From Oscillospiraceae bacterium (GTDB taxonomy: Bacteria; Bacillota_A; Clostridia; Oscillospirales; Oscillospiraceae): 17,855 nt of DNA. A model generated the notes under the pieces. That model worked only from the letters and a program-made list of their open reading frames with translations, had not been told where the DNA came from and did not search any database. Below, piece after piece: positions 1-7,291 of the stretch (position 1 is its first letter; every line of letters starts with the position of its first letter). The position numbers were made by a program, and so were the translations under genes. The stretch lies in contig JAETOP010000080.1 in the NCBI GenBank assembly GCA_021771675.1, forward strand, positions 1-17,855. Direction: 5' to 3'.

Positions 1-37
1 TTCCGACGGAAGGATTGCAGTCTGCTTAGCGCACTCC

Positions 38-58
38 TTGTGCGCCTGTGGCGCACAA
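38..58. repeat. Perfect inverted repeat, 9-bp stem
   Basis: The arms TTGTGCGCC (38-46) and GGCGCACAA (50-58) pair perfectly around a 3-base loop. Neither side is followed by a T-run on either strand, so this is not a typical intrinsic terminator. It is the first of three different hairpins within 112 bases of gene-free DNA downstream of the last minus-strand gene. Confidence 0.7.
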
Positions 59-82
59 CTCGCACACACGCAGCCTGGAATG

Positions 83-117
83 TATTTTCCGCCACGCACA
101 TGTCGCGGCGGAAAATA
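83..117. repeat. Perfect inverted repeat, 11-bp stem
   Basis: The arms TATTTTCCGCC (83-93) and GGCGGAAAATA (107-117) are perfectly complementary. They flank a 13-base loop that contains the palindrome ACATGT (98-103). The T-rich half lies on the 5' side and the A-rich half on the 3' side, which is the reverse of a bidirectional intrinsic terminator. A protein-binding dyad or an intergenic repeat unit is more likely. Confidence 0.7.
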
Positions 118-129
118 ATCCTGATTTTA

Positions 130-149
130 TTCGCCGCTGCGGCGGCGAA
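130..149. repeat. Perfect inverted repeat, 8-bp stem
   Basis: TTCGCCGC (130-137) pairs with GCGGCGAA (142-149) around the loop TGCG. Read on the minus strand the stem is followed by TAAAAT, a poor U-tract. It could act as a weak transcript end for the leftward operon, but a plain stabilising hairpin is equally possible. An imperfect hairpin also sits at 206-226, closer to the last gene: nine pairs with one mismatch and the loop TCC. Confidence 0.6.
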
Positions 150-232
150 CTCTGCGAGGCCTTTTTCGACACGCTGGAAGGGCCCCCCTCTTTCTCTTTT
201 CCCGGGCGGCCGCATCCTGCGTCCGCTCTATT

Positions 233-1744
233 TTATTGTCCCTTCATCATCGCCTTCAGCGCAGCCCGATCCAGCTTCATGGTTGCGGTATGGGGCAGCT
301 CCTGCAGATGCACAAACACGTCCGGCAGCATGTACCGGGCCAGCTTCGTTCTCAGCTCCTGACAAATCGTCTTTTCCCGCAGCTGACCGCAATAGAAGCA
401 CCAGATTTTTCCCGTGTCGCTGCCAAACAGCACACAGCCATCCTCCCAGCCGGGAATGCTGCCGAGGGCCACCTCCAATTCTCCCAGCTCCATGCGGTAG
501 CCCATGTGCTTAATTTGGGTGTCTCTGCGGCCCAGCACCACCAACTGGCCGTCCTGACGCAGATAACCGATGTCTCCCGCACGATAGAAGCGCTCATGCC
601 ATCCTTTGCCCAGAGGATCAGTCACCCAGGCCGTCTGTGTCCGGGCTGCATCCCGGTGATAGGCAACAGAAACCCAGGGGCTGGACAGCAGCATTTCCCC
701 CGGTGTTCCCGGCGGAACTTCATTGCCCTCCTCGTCCACAAACAGGATATGGGTCATTGCGTAAGGTTCTCCCACGCTCAGGCGCTCCCCTTCCTTCGGA
801 GGCCCCAGGACTTTTCCAACCGCAACAGAAAACATCTCCGTGGAGCCATAGAAGTGCCACCACATCGCATTGGGCGTGGCCTTCATCCAGGTTTCCAGCG
901 GTACCCAGGGCATGGACTCGCCCGACATAATGCCATAGCGCAGTTCCGGCAGGCAGCCAGGCTCCAGCACCCCGGCGTTAACTGCCACGATAAAGCTGGA
1001 GGGCGTCATGGTCAGCTCCGTCACATGGTGCTCTTTCAGGCATTCCACCAGCTTCCGGGGGAAGCTCAGAACACCGGCGGGCAGCAGATAAACCGTTGCT
1101 CCCAGCGCCACCGGCGGAAAGATGTCAATGATGGAATTGGCATAGAAAAACGGAGACTGGTTTCCAAACACCACACCGCTGTCAAAGCCATACTTTTCAA
1201 TAGTGGCCTCTGTCCAGTGCATATAACTGAAATGAGTCTGAATGGAACCCTTTGGAATGCCCGTGGAGCCGCTGGTGTACAGGATGGACATGGGGTCATA
1301 GACCCCCGATTGCCGGCGAATCTCATACAGCAGCCTGGGATCGCTGGGCCCACTGGCGGCAGCGTCATAGCCCACAACCTGCTGCTTCACATCCAGTTCC
1401 TGAATTGCCTTCATCCCTTTCTCATCGGCCAATATTACCGACGGCTCCAGCAGCGCCAGCAGCTGGTTCAGCCGCTCCGGCGGCATGGCAATGTCCAGGG
1501 GCGCATAGGCGCAGCCTGCGTACAAAGTTCCAAAAATTGCGGGAATATTTCGGATGCTCCGTGGGTCCATCAGCAGGGCCACCGGTGTGCGCACATGTGC
1601 GTGCGCCGCCAAAGCCGTTCCGATGCGCTGTGCGGTTTCCATTAGTTCCACAAAGGTCAGTTTCTCCCGGTCATCATAAAAGGCCGTCCGATCCGGCGTG
1701 CGGGTAACCGTTTGCTCCAAATACTTCAGCATATTGGAAAACAC
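233..1744 (-). CDS. DltA-like AMP-forming ligase with altered substrate pocket
   Basis: An adenylating enzyme of about 503 residues in the DltA/NRPS A-domain family, which activates a carboxylic acid with ATP and loads it on a carrier-protein thiol. The core motifs are intact: TSGSTGIPKG (157-166), YGSTE (299-303), AGD (389-391), LGRRDTQIK near 405-412 and the C-terminal catalytic Lys490. Aligned by eye with DltA, the Asp that grips the amino group of D-alanine is Ala202 (motif YANSIID) and the selectivity Cys is Ser274 (motif MSGES). D-alanine is therefore an unlikely substrate and a non-amino acid is possible; this is inference. The start is GTG at 1744, ten bases after AAAGGAG. GTG at 1753 sits only one base from that site. 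It is the last gene of the Dlt-like block and lies almost directly against the SGNH gene, so translation is probably coupled. Confidence 0.88.
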   Translation of the reverse strand: MFSNMLKYLEQTVTRTPDRTAFYDDREKLTFVELMETAQRIGTALAAHAHVRTPVALLMDPRSIRNIPAIFGTLYAGCAYAPLDIAMPPERLNQLLALLEPSVILADEKGMKAIQELDVKQQVVGYDAAASGPSDPRLLYEIRRQSGVYDPMSILYTSGSTGIPKGSIQTHFSYMHWTEATIEKYGFDSGVVFGNQSPFFYANSIIDIFPPVALGATVYLLPAGVLSFPRKLVECLKEHHVTELTMTPSSFIVAVNAGVLEPGCLPELRYGIMSGESMPWVPLETWMKATPNAMWWHFYGSTEMFSVAVGKVLGPPKEGERLSVGEPYAMTHILFVDEEGNEVPPGTPGEMLLSSPWVSVAYHRDAARTQTAWVTDPLGKGWHERFYRAGDIGYLRQDGQLVVLGRRDTQIKHMGYRMELGELEVALGSIPGWEDGCVLFGSDTGKIWCFYCGQLREKTICQELRTKLARYMLPDVFVHLQELPHTATMKLDRAALKAMMKGQ

Positions 1745-1745
1745 T

Positions 1746-2816
1746 TCATTCACGCTCCTTTGTATTCATTGATTCAAATGTAAGGGCCTGCTCACGCCAT
1801 GCTGCCGCTGTCCGCTCATAGGAGTCATAAGCAGCATCATCCCGCCGGTCAGGAAGGTCATACCATTCCAACAGATCCGCTCCAAGCTTCTGGGACAGAG
1901 TGATGCTACCCTTCACATTCAAATGCTGCCAATCCGCAAAATCAGAGGAATAGCGCATACCGAAGCGCAGCTGGGGATCGTTGTAGTTGATGCCGGTAAT
2001 CCCGTATTCCTCGGCAACCGCCCACAGGGCATTGTAGTACATATGGTCGTTGGCATAATCAGGATTGGGCAGACCAAGCAGCATCAGCTCAATTCCCTCG
2101 CTCCGGCACAGTTCGAAAATTTTTCTGGCGTATTCCTCTTCCCTTTCGTTCAAATTGCGCTTGGTGTTCGTCCACACCATGGATGGCCGCTGGTGGTGCT
2201 CAACCGCATCCATCTCGATAAAGCCCTTCCAATTGACACCACGCCCACCATTATCCGGAGGCAGGGAAAAGTCCTCCCAAGTCAGTGTTTGATAATTGCT
2301 ATGTACCTGGGGAAGTCCCAGAATATAGTCCAGGGCATCGGCGGGCGTCTCCACACAGGCCATAATTGCTCCAATGCGGTTGTCCAGGCCTTTGATGCCA
2401 AAGGTGGACAGGATCGTCCGCCCCCTTTTGGAAAAATCTCTGGTGTAGACAGCGGGCTTCGCATCCAGCAGGATTACCTTGGGGTGCTGGGTTTTCAGCG
2501 CCTCCCGGATTACATAATAGCTTACCCAGAAGGGCTGCTCCGCACTGCACAGATCATAGGCGGCAATACCGTATTCCGACCAAAGCACATTGGTATTGAC
2601 CCCTGCGTACACCATGCTGGTGCCCACAGCAAGCACATCCACGGTATTTTCCGGCTGACAGTATAGATTGACCATACTGCAAATGCCGTAATCATTCTTG
2701 GGCGTAAGAACATAGGTGGCATAGCCCAAGAGCAGCGCCGTCAGCAGGAAAAAGCACACAACCCGTATCCAAAAAAGTACCAGCGTCCCCTTCCGGGTTG
2801 CGGCACGCTTTGCCAT
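1746..2816 (-). CDS. DltD-like membrane-anchored SGNH-fold protein
   Basis: A 356-residue protein with one N-terminal membrane segment (about residues 13-37) and an extracytoplasmic domain. It has the layout of DltD: GTS with a nucleophile candidate at Ser67 in AVGTSMVYAG, and near the C-terminus DWQHLN with Asp295 and His298, matching the Ser...Asp-x-x-His triad. DltD-type proteins act outside the membrane in the last step of acyl transfer to an envelope polymer. The stop of the MBOAT gene lies 17 bases upstream. The start is ATG 2816, with a GGAGGGGG purine stretch upstream. GTG 2825 is in frame but too close to that stretch. Overall similarity to true DltD looks weak, so the acceptor is unknown. 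A stand-alone esterase or acetyltransferase partner of the MBOAT is the main alternative. Confidence 0.75.
   Translation of the reverse strand: MAKRAATRKGTLVLFWIRVVCFFLLTALLLGYATYVLTPKNDYGICSMVNLYCQPENTVDVLAVGTSMVYAGVNTNVLWSEYGIAAYDLCSAEQPFWVSYYVIREALKTQHPKVILLDAKPAVYTRDFSKRGRTILSTFGIKGLDNRIGAIMACVETPADALDYILGLPQVHSNYQTLTWEDFSLPPDNGGRGVNWKGFIEMDAVEHHQRPSMVWTNTKRNLNEREEEYARKIFELCRSEGIELMLLGLPNPDYANDHMYYNALWAVAEEYGITGINYNDPQLRFGMRYSSDFADWQHLNVKGSITLSQKLGADLLEWYDLPDRRDDAAYDSYERTAAAWREQALTFESMNTKERE
1755..1761 (-). promoter_or_regulatory. Ribosome binding site of the second ligase
   Basis: AAAGGAG on the minus strand lies inside the 3' end of the SGNH gene. Its distance to GTG 1744 is 10 bases and to GTG 1753 only 1 base, which favours the shorter start. 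ATG 1732 is too far away at 22 bases. Confidence 0.5.
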
Positions 2817-2833
2817 GATGTCCACCCCCTCCG

Positions 2834-4345
2834 TCAGAATTGTGCGTACACAAACGCCGCGCCATCAAAACCGGCACCGTAAACTCCAAAAACGCAAATT
2901 GACAGGATCAGCGCCAGCAGCAGAGGCCAGCGTACCCAGATGGGCGCTTTTGCGATTCTCTCGCAGACATTTACCTTGCGTTCACACAGCAGATCCACCG
3001 CCAGCAGCACCAGCAACGCAGTTCCCAGAATAATCCACTCCCGGGTTTCCATAATTGCTGTCATCCGCTGGGCAAAGTCCGAAAAGCTCCAGCCTCCAAA
3101 GACCTGACTCAAAATGGAAAATCCCTGCCTTGGGCTGGCAGTAAAGGCAAAAGCCTGAGCAGCCATCACCAGCAGCCAGGTACGAAGCAGCCGGAAAAAT
3201 CTCATCCAGCCGCCCTTGGGCAGATTCAATGTTCGATTGATGGTCTTCCACACCGGCTCCAGCAGCATGGACAGCGCCATGATGATGCCAAAATATCCGC
3301 CGTAGACCAGAGCGTTCCAGTTGGCAGTATGCCAGATGCCGATCAGCAGAAAGACCAGCAATATTACCAGCGCCGTGGGCAGCACACGCCCCGCTTTCTT
3401 CCCAAGAAGCCGGGAAGCGCTGCGCCCCAGCCCGATCCCGAAACGGCTGGTGGTCAATGGATACATCAAATAAGAGCGAAACCACGCCCCCAGGGTAATG
3501 TGCCAGCGCCGCCAGTATTCTGCAATGCTTTGAGAGAAGAAGGGACGCCGGAAATTCTCGGGCAGTTCAATCCCCAGCATCCGGGACACGCCCCGCACCA
3601 CATCCATGCCTCCGGAAAAGTCGGCATAAAGACGCACAGCGTAAAACAGCAGGCCCCCAAACGCCAGCCATCCCGGAACCGGCTCATCTGTCAGCAGCGC
3701 CGTTGTCATCGGCACCAGGCGGTCAGCAATGACCAGTTTTTTGAAATATCCCCACAGCATCAACTGAAATCCGGAAACAATCTGCACCGGTTCTAACCGA
3801 TGTCCCGTCAGCAGCTGGTTTCCCAGCTCCTTCCAGGTAGAAATGGGCCCCTGGGCCAGCTGGGGGAAATAGCCCGCAAACAGCCATACTTTGAAGGGAT
3901 TACGGAGAGGCTCGGCCTTGCCCCAATAGACATCGATCAAAAGCCCCGCCGTCTGGAAGGTAAAATAGCTCAGTCCCAAAGGCGCTGCCAGTTCCCAAAC
4001 CGGCAGCGCCGGAAGTTTTCCGGCGGCCAAATCATTCAGCCACGCTGCTACTGCGGGGGCATACTTCACAAAGGCCATTGCGCCAATGTCCAGCACCAAA
4101 AGCAGCGCCAGAAGCAGCCTGCGTTGCAAAAGACTTTTGTTCCGCACTGCTGCCAGGCCCATTCCGCCCAGCCAGGTCACCAGAACAATGGCGCTTAAAT
4201 GGGCCACACTCTGCCAGCCGGAGCAAACGACAAAAATGCAGCTCGCCACCGTCAGCGAAATCCAGCGTGCCCTGATTGGCAGGGCGTAAGTGAGCAGCAG
4301 AACGGCCGCCACAAAAATCAAAAACTCAAAGGATAAAATGCTCAT
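2834..4345 (-). CDS. MBOAT-family O-acyltransferase, DltB/AlgI-like
   Basis: A 503-residue polytopic membrane protein. MBOAT proteins of this type take an acyl group from a cytoplasmic carrier and pass it across the membrane for attachment to a polymer. Visible landmarks are EYWRRWHITLGAWFR (277-290) with the conserved His282, and GIWHTANWNALVYGG (336-350) with the second conserved His339. The last six residues are FVYAQF, a Phe-x-Tyr-x-x-Phe tail. The start is ATG 4345 (MSILSFEFLIF, the usual family beginning), with GAGGTGG four to five bases upstream. An in-frame start at 4378 would add 11 polar residues and is less likely. The gene overlaps the end of the upstream ligase by 20 bases, which points to translational coupling. 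No separate DltX-like small gene is visible around it. Confidence 0.9.
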   Translation of the reverse strand: MSILSFEFLIFVAAVLLLTYALPIRARWISLTVASCIFVVCSGWQSVAHLSAIVLVTWLGGMGLAAVRNKSLLQRRLLLALLLVLDIGAMAFVKYAPAVAAWLNDLAAGKLPALPVWELAAPLGLSYFTFQTAGLLIDVYWGKAEPLRNPFKVWLFAGYFPQLAQGPISTWKELGNQLLTGHRLEPVQIVSGFQLMLWGYFKKLVIADRLVPMTTALLTDEPVPGWLAFGGLLFYAVRLYADFSGGMDVVRGVSRMLGIELPENFRRPFFSQSIAEYWRRWHITLGAWFRSYLMYPLTTSRFGIGLGRSASRLLGKKAGRVLPTALVILLVFLLIGIWHTANWNALVYGGYFGIIMALSMLLEPVWKTINRTLNLPKGGWMRFFRLLRTWLLVMAAQAFAFTASPRQGFSILSQVFGGWSFSDFAQRMTAIMETREWIILGTALLVLLAVDLLCERKVNVCERIAKAPIWVRWPLLLALILSICVFGVYGAGFDGAAFVYAQF

Positions 4346-5810
4346 TTTCCACCTCACGGCGCAGCGCCATGCGGTCAATCTTACCGCTGAGCGTGCGCGG
4401 CAGTTCTTCCCGATGCAGGATGCGATCCGGAAGCATATATCCGGGCAGAGCTCCCTTCAATCCCGTTCGGACGATTTTCGGCTCCACCCCCCCGGTATAG
4501 GCCGCCACAATGCGTCCGGCCTCCGTCTCATACCAGCAGCACGCCAGAGCCACCCCCTCCACTGCATTCAGGGCGCACTCAATTTCGCCAAGCTCAATTC
4601 GGTAGCCGCTGCGTTTGATCTGACTGTCCCTGCGTCCTAAAAACATCAGCTCTCCCCGCTCATTTACCTCGCCCAAGTCTCCGGTCTTATAGATGGTTTC
4701 CGAAATCTGGGGACGCAGGGGGTTCTGCACAAAAACAGCCGCCGTCTTCTCCGGGGCGTTGTAATACCCCCGGGCCAGGCAGGTGCCGGCAACGCAGATT
4801 TCCCCGTCGATCAGGAGGATCCTGGTATTGGCGCAGGGCTTTCCAATGGGCAGACTGTCGGAATCGGCAAAGTCCCGATCCACCCGATACCATGCACACA
4901 CATCGGTGATTTCCGTCGGCCCGTACATATTCACATAATCCGCCTGGGGCAGGGCATTGCGCCAGAGGTTGAGGGTACGGCAGGGCATCACCTCTCCGCA
5001 GAAGAACACCCGCCGCAGCTCCGGAAGACACCCCTGGGAAAGCACCTGGGCATTTGCCAGGGCGCTCAGCGCAGAGGGCACCCAAAAAATCGTGTCGATA
5101 TGCCGGGAGGTAAGCGTCTGCATCAGGCGCCTCGGAAACATGAAATCACTGTGCGGTATGATATAGAGGCTGCCTGCCATTTTCATGGCGCAGTAGATGT
5201 CCAGCACGGAATTATCAAAATAGAAGGGCGCCTGGCTTCCGAATCGTACTTTCTTTGGCAGCTCAAGCGCCTGGCATGCCCATTCCACGAAGTCAATCAC
5301 ACTGCGGTGGCAAATGGACACGCCCTTGGGAACGCCTGTTGACCCGCTGGTGAACAGAACATACATCAAATCCGTATCGATGTGCTCCGCCCTGCGTGCA
5401 GCCAGCAGCTGCTCATTGACAGCCTCCTCCATCTGCGAAAACAGGCAGACAGACGCACCGTCAGTCAAACTGGCGGCCGTCTGTAAAAACTGATCCTGGC
5501 ACACAATCAGCTTTGGCTGGAGCACCTGGGCAATCATGCGCATCCTTGCCTGGGGCATGGCGGCATCCACGGGCGTATAGAAACAGCCTGCGTACACTGC
5601 GCCCAGCATGGCCGCCACACAGTCCGGCCCCTTGTCCATAAGAATCATCACCGGCGACTGACCGGGCACCTGCCTTGCAATACGGCTGCCAATGCGCCTG
5701 GCCAGGCTGCGGGTCTCGGCCCAGGTCAGCAACTTCTGGGGCGATTCAAAAGCGGCCGCCTCCGGTGCACCCTCCGCAGCGGCCTCCAGCCAGTCCAGTA
5801 CGTTCCGCAT
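4326..5810 (-). CDS. DltA-like D-alanine (amino acid) adenylating ligase
   Basis: A 494-residue AMP-forming enzyme of the D-alanine--carrier protein ligase type. Motifs in order are TSGSTGVPKG (154-163), FYFDNSVLD with Asp199, FFCGEVMP with Cys271, YGPTE (296-300), YKTGD (374-378), LGRRDSQIK (391-399) and the catalytic Lys477 in LSGKIDR. Asp199 and Cys271 match the residues that bind the amino group and select D-alanine in characterised DltA enzymes, so D-alanine or a similar small amino acid is the likely substrate. The length is close to the roughly 500 residues usual for DltA. The start ATG 5810 lies two bases after the stop of the carrier-protein gene. Its own ribosome site is weak (GGGGAAA), so translation probably depends on coupling. 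The product should load Ser34-phosphopantetheine of that carrier. Confidence 0.9.
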   Translation of the reverse strand: MRNVLDWLEAAAEGAPEAAAFESPQKLLTWAETRSLARRIGSRIARQVPGQSPVMILMDKGPDCVAAMLGAVYAGCFYTPVDAAMPQARMRMIAQVLQPKLIVCQDQFLQTAASLTDGASVCLFSQMEEAVNEQLLAARRAEHIDTDLMYVLFTSGSTGVPKGVSICHRSVIDFVEWACQALELPKKVRFGSQAPFYFDNSVLDIYCAMKMAGSLYIIPHSDFMFPRRLMQTLTSRHIDTIFWVPSALSALANAQVLSQGCLPELRRVFFCGEVMPCRTLNLWRNALPQADYVNMYGPTEITDVCAWYRVDRDFADSDSLPIGKPCANTRILLIDGEICVAGTCLARGYYNAPEKTAAVFVQNPLRPQISETIYKTGDLGEVNERGELMFLGRRDSQIKRSGYRIELGEIECALNAVEGVALACCWYETEAGRIVAAYTGGVEPKIVRTGLKGALPGYMLPDRILHREELPRTLSGKIDRMALRREVENEHFIL

Positions 5811-5812
5811 GG

Positions 5813-6049
5813 TCAGTTTCCCCGGCAGCGGCGCACCAGCTCCAGCATGGCGGCGGCGCTGTTAAAGTTCTCCGGTTCAATATCGCCAGTGACAATGTGA
5901 ATGTCAAAGGCATCATCCAGGGCGACGATGATCTGGGTCAATGCCAGTGAATCGATGATTCCATCGTCCACCAGCGCCGTTTCATTGGCAAAGTCCACAT
6001 CGTCCTTGATCTCTGCCAGCACGTCCAGCAATACTTTCATTTCATCCAT
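5813..6049 (-). CDS. Acyl/peptidyl carrier protein, DltC-like
   Basis: A 78-residue acidic carrier protein. The phosphopantetheine attachment motif is DGIIDSLALTQ with Ser34, followed by the typical helix II and a DIEPENFNS segment close to that of DltC-type carriers. It is the natural thiol acceptor for one or both neighbouring ligases and the donor to the MBOAT protein. The start is ATG 6049, seven bases after a strong AAGGAGG. An upstream in-frame ATG at 6100 lacks such a site and adds residues that do not resemble the family. It is the first gene of the Dlt-like block, whereas in classical dlt operons the carrier follows dltA and dltB. No convincing promoter is visible just upstream, so transcription may come from the sugar operon. 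Confidence 0.92.
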   Translation of the reverse strand: MDEMKVLLDVLAEIKDDVDFANETALVDDGIIDSLALTQIIVALDDAFDIHIVTGDIEPENFNSAAAMLELVRRCRGN

Positions 6050-6056
6050 TGTTCTG

Positions 6057-6063
6057 CCTCCTT
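6057..6063 (-). promoter_or_regulatory. Ribosome binding site of the carrier-protein gene
   Basis: AAGGAGG on the minus strand lies seven bases before ATG 6049 and decides that start over the upstream ATG at 6100. Confidence 0.75.
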
Positions 6064-6104
6064 GCGAATGCTTTTCCGTCAATGTCCAAAAGCAGGCCAC
6101 TCAA

Positions 6105-6145
6105 GGAAAAGCATCCGCAGCCGGGGTTTCCCCCGGGCTGCGGAT
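6105..6145 (-). terminator. Intrinsic terminator between the sugar operon and the Dlt-like block
   Basis: On the minus strand the arms ATCCGCAGCC(C)GGGG and CCCCGGCTGCGGAT form a 14-pair stem with one bulged C and a GAAA tetraloop (6113-6145). This is followed by GCTTTTCC (6105-6112). The stem is very stable, but the U-tract has only four Us, so termination may be partial. It starts seven bases after the ATPase stop codon. Its U-tract is also one arm of a second inverted repeat, with arms at 6068-6077 and 6105-6114. Confidence 0.75.
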
Positions 6146-6151
6146 ATAGAA

Positions 6152-7261
6152 TTAAGCGTTGATCCGAACCTCAGTCTGAGGATCAAACAGATGAAGCTTT
6201 GCCATATTGGGCGTAATCAGCAATTCCTTCTCCGTGGGAGCGGTTTCACCGGTGTACTTGAACACCACAACCTTCTCACCCACACGGACATAGATCAAAT
6301 AGGCATCGCCCAAAGGCTCGATGGAGTCCACATGGGCCGAAATGGCGTTGACGCCTTCCTTCGCCAGCTCAAAATCCGAGGGGCGGATGCCCAGATCCAC
6401 TTTCTTTCCAGCATAGGGTGCAAGGGATGCCTTCAAATACTCCGGAATCTTCAGCTGGAAAGCGCCGGCATCCAGGGTATCGCCCTTGACCTGGCAGGGG
6501 AAGATGTTGATCTGGGGCGTGCCAAGGAAACCAGCCACAAACTCGTTGGCGGGATGGTCATAAAGTTCGTTAGGGGTTCCCTGCTGCATAATGTGGCCGT
6601 CCTTCAACAGCACAATGTGGTCGGCCATGGTCATGGCCTCCGTCTGGTCGTGGGTGACGTAGATGGTGGTGATGCCCAGCTGCTCCTGAATCTTCTTAAG
6701 CTCATAACGAACCTGATCCCGCAGTTTGGCATCCAAGTTGCCAAGGGGCTCATCCAGCAGGAAAACCTGGGGATCACGCACCAGGGCACGACCCAGAGCC
6801 ACACGCTGGCGCTGGCCGCCGGAGAGCTCCGCCGGACGGCGATCCAGCAGCTGCTCGATGGAGAGCATCTTTGCCATGTAATCTACACGCTTTTCGATCT
6901 CGTCCTTAGGGGCCTTCTTGGTCTTGAGGGCGAAGGACATGTTCTCCCGCACGGTCATATTGGGATACAGTGCATACTCTTGGAACACCATGGCGATGTT
7001 CCGCTCCTGGGGCGGGACGAAGGTCTTGTCTTTGCCCTTGCCCATAGCGGAGGTCATCACGGCGTCACCGAACTTGATCTCGCCGCCAACAGGATGGAGC
7101 AAACCAGCAATGCAGTGCATGGCAGTGGATTTTCCGCAGCCGGAGGGCCCCAGGAACACGCAGAACTCACCATCCTTGATCTCAAGATTCAGCTTGTCCA
7201 GCACGTAGGATTTGCCTTTGTTGTAGGATACGCTCATATCCTTAATGGTAATGGAAGCCAT
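6152..7261 (-). CDS. Sugar ABC transporter ATP-binding protein, MsmX/MalK/UgpC type
   Basis: A 369-residue cytoplasmic ATPase that powers CUT1 sugar import. Landmarks are Walker A GPSGCGKST (38-46), Q-loop Gln94, signature LSGGQ (146-150), Walker B VFLLDEP (166-172) and switch His204. A C-terminal TOBE-like region (about 245-369) is typical of the MalK group. The start is ATG 7261 (MASITIKDMSVSY), with AAAGGTGA just upstream. ATG 7285 adds eight residues and lacks a ribosome site. It is the last gene of the sugar operon, 30 bases after the second GH3 gene. Many Bacillota share one such ATPase among several transporters encoded elsewhere. Here it is placed in the operon, though it could still serve other systems. 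Confidence 0.95.
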   Translation of the reverse strand: MASITIKDMSVSYNKGKSYVLDKLNLEIKDGEFCVFLGPSGCGKSTAMHCIAGLLHPVGGEIKFGDAVMTSAMGKGKDKTFVPPQERNIAMVFQEYALYPNMTVRENMSFALKTKKAPKDEIEKRVDYMAKMLSIEQLLDRRPAELSGGQRQRVALGRALVRDPQVFLLDEPLGNLDAKLRDQVRYELKKIQEQLGITTIYVTHDQTEAMTMADHIVLLKDGHIMQQGTPNELYDHPANEFVAGFLGTPQINIFPCQVKGDTLDAGAFQLKIPEYLKASLAPYAGKKVDLGIRPSDFELAKEGVNAISAHVDSIEPLGDAYLIYVRVGEKVVVFKYTGETAPTEKELLITPNMAKLHLFDPQTEVRINA

Positions 7262-7291
7262 ATCTTCACCTTTCCTCTCTATCAAATGCCG

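Noticed and set aside
206..226. Imperfect hairpin as the terminator of the Dlt-like block
   Set aside because: On the minus strand it is followed by CCGGGAAAAG and not a T-run. A T-rich stretch exists only on the other strand, so it cannot end the leftward transcript in the usual way.
40..513. Plus-strand open frames over the left gene-free region and the end of the last ligase
   Set aside because: They overlap a convincing ligase gene, lack ribosome sites and give unordered, Arg/Pro/Ser-rich sequences.
6050..6112. Promoter for the carrier-protein gene
   Set aside because: TTGAGT and TTGACG are present on the minus strand, but neither has a -10 box at the right distance.
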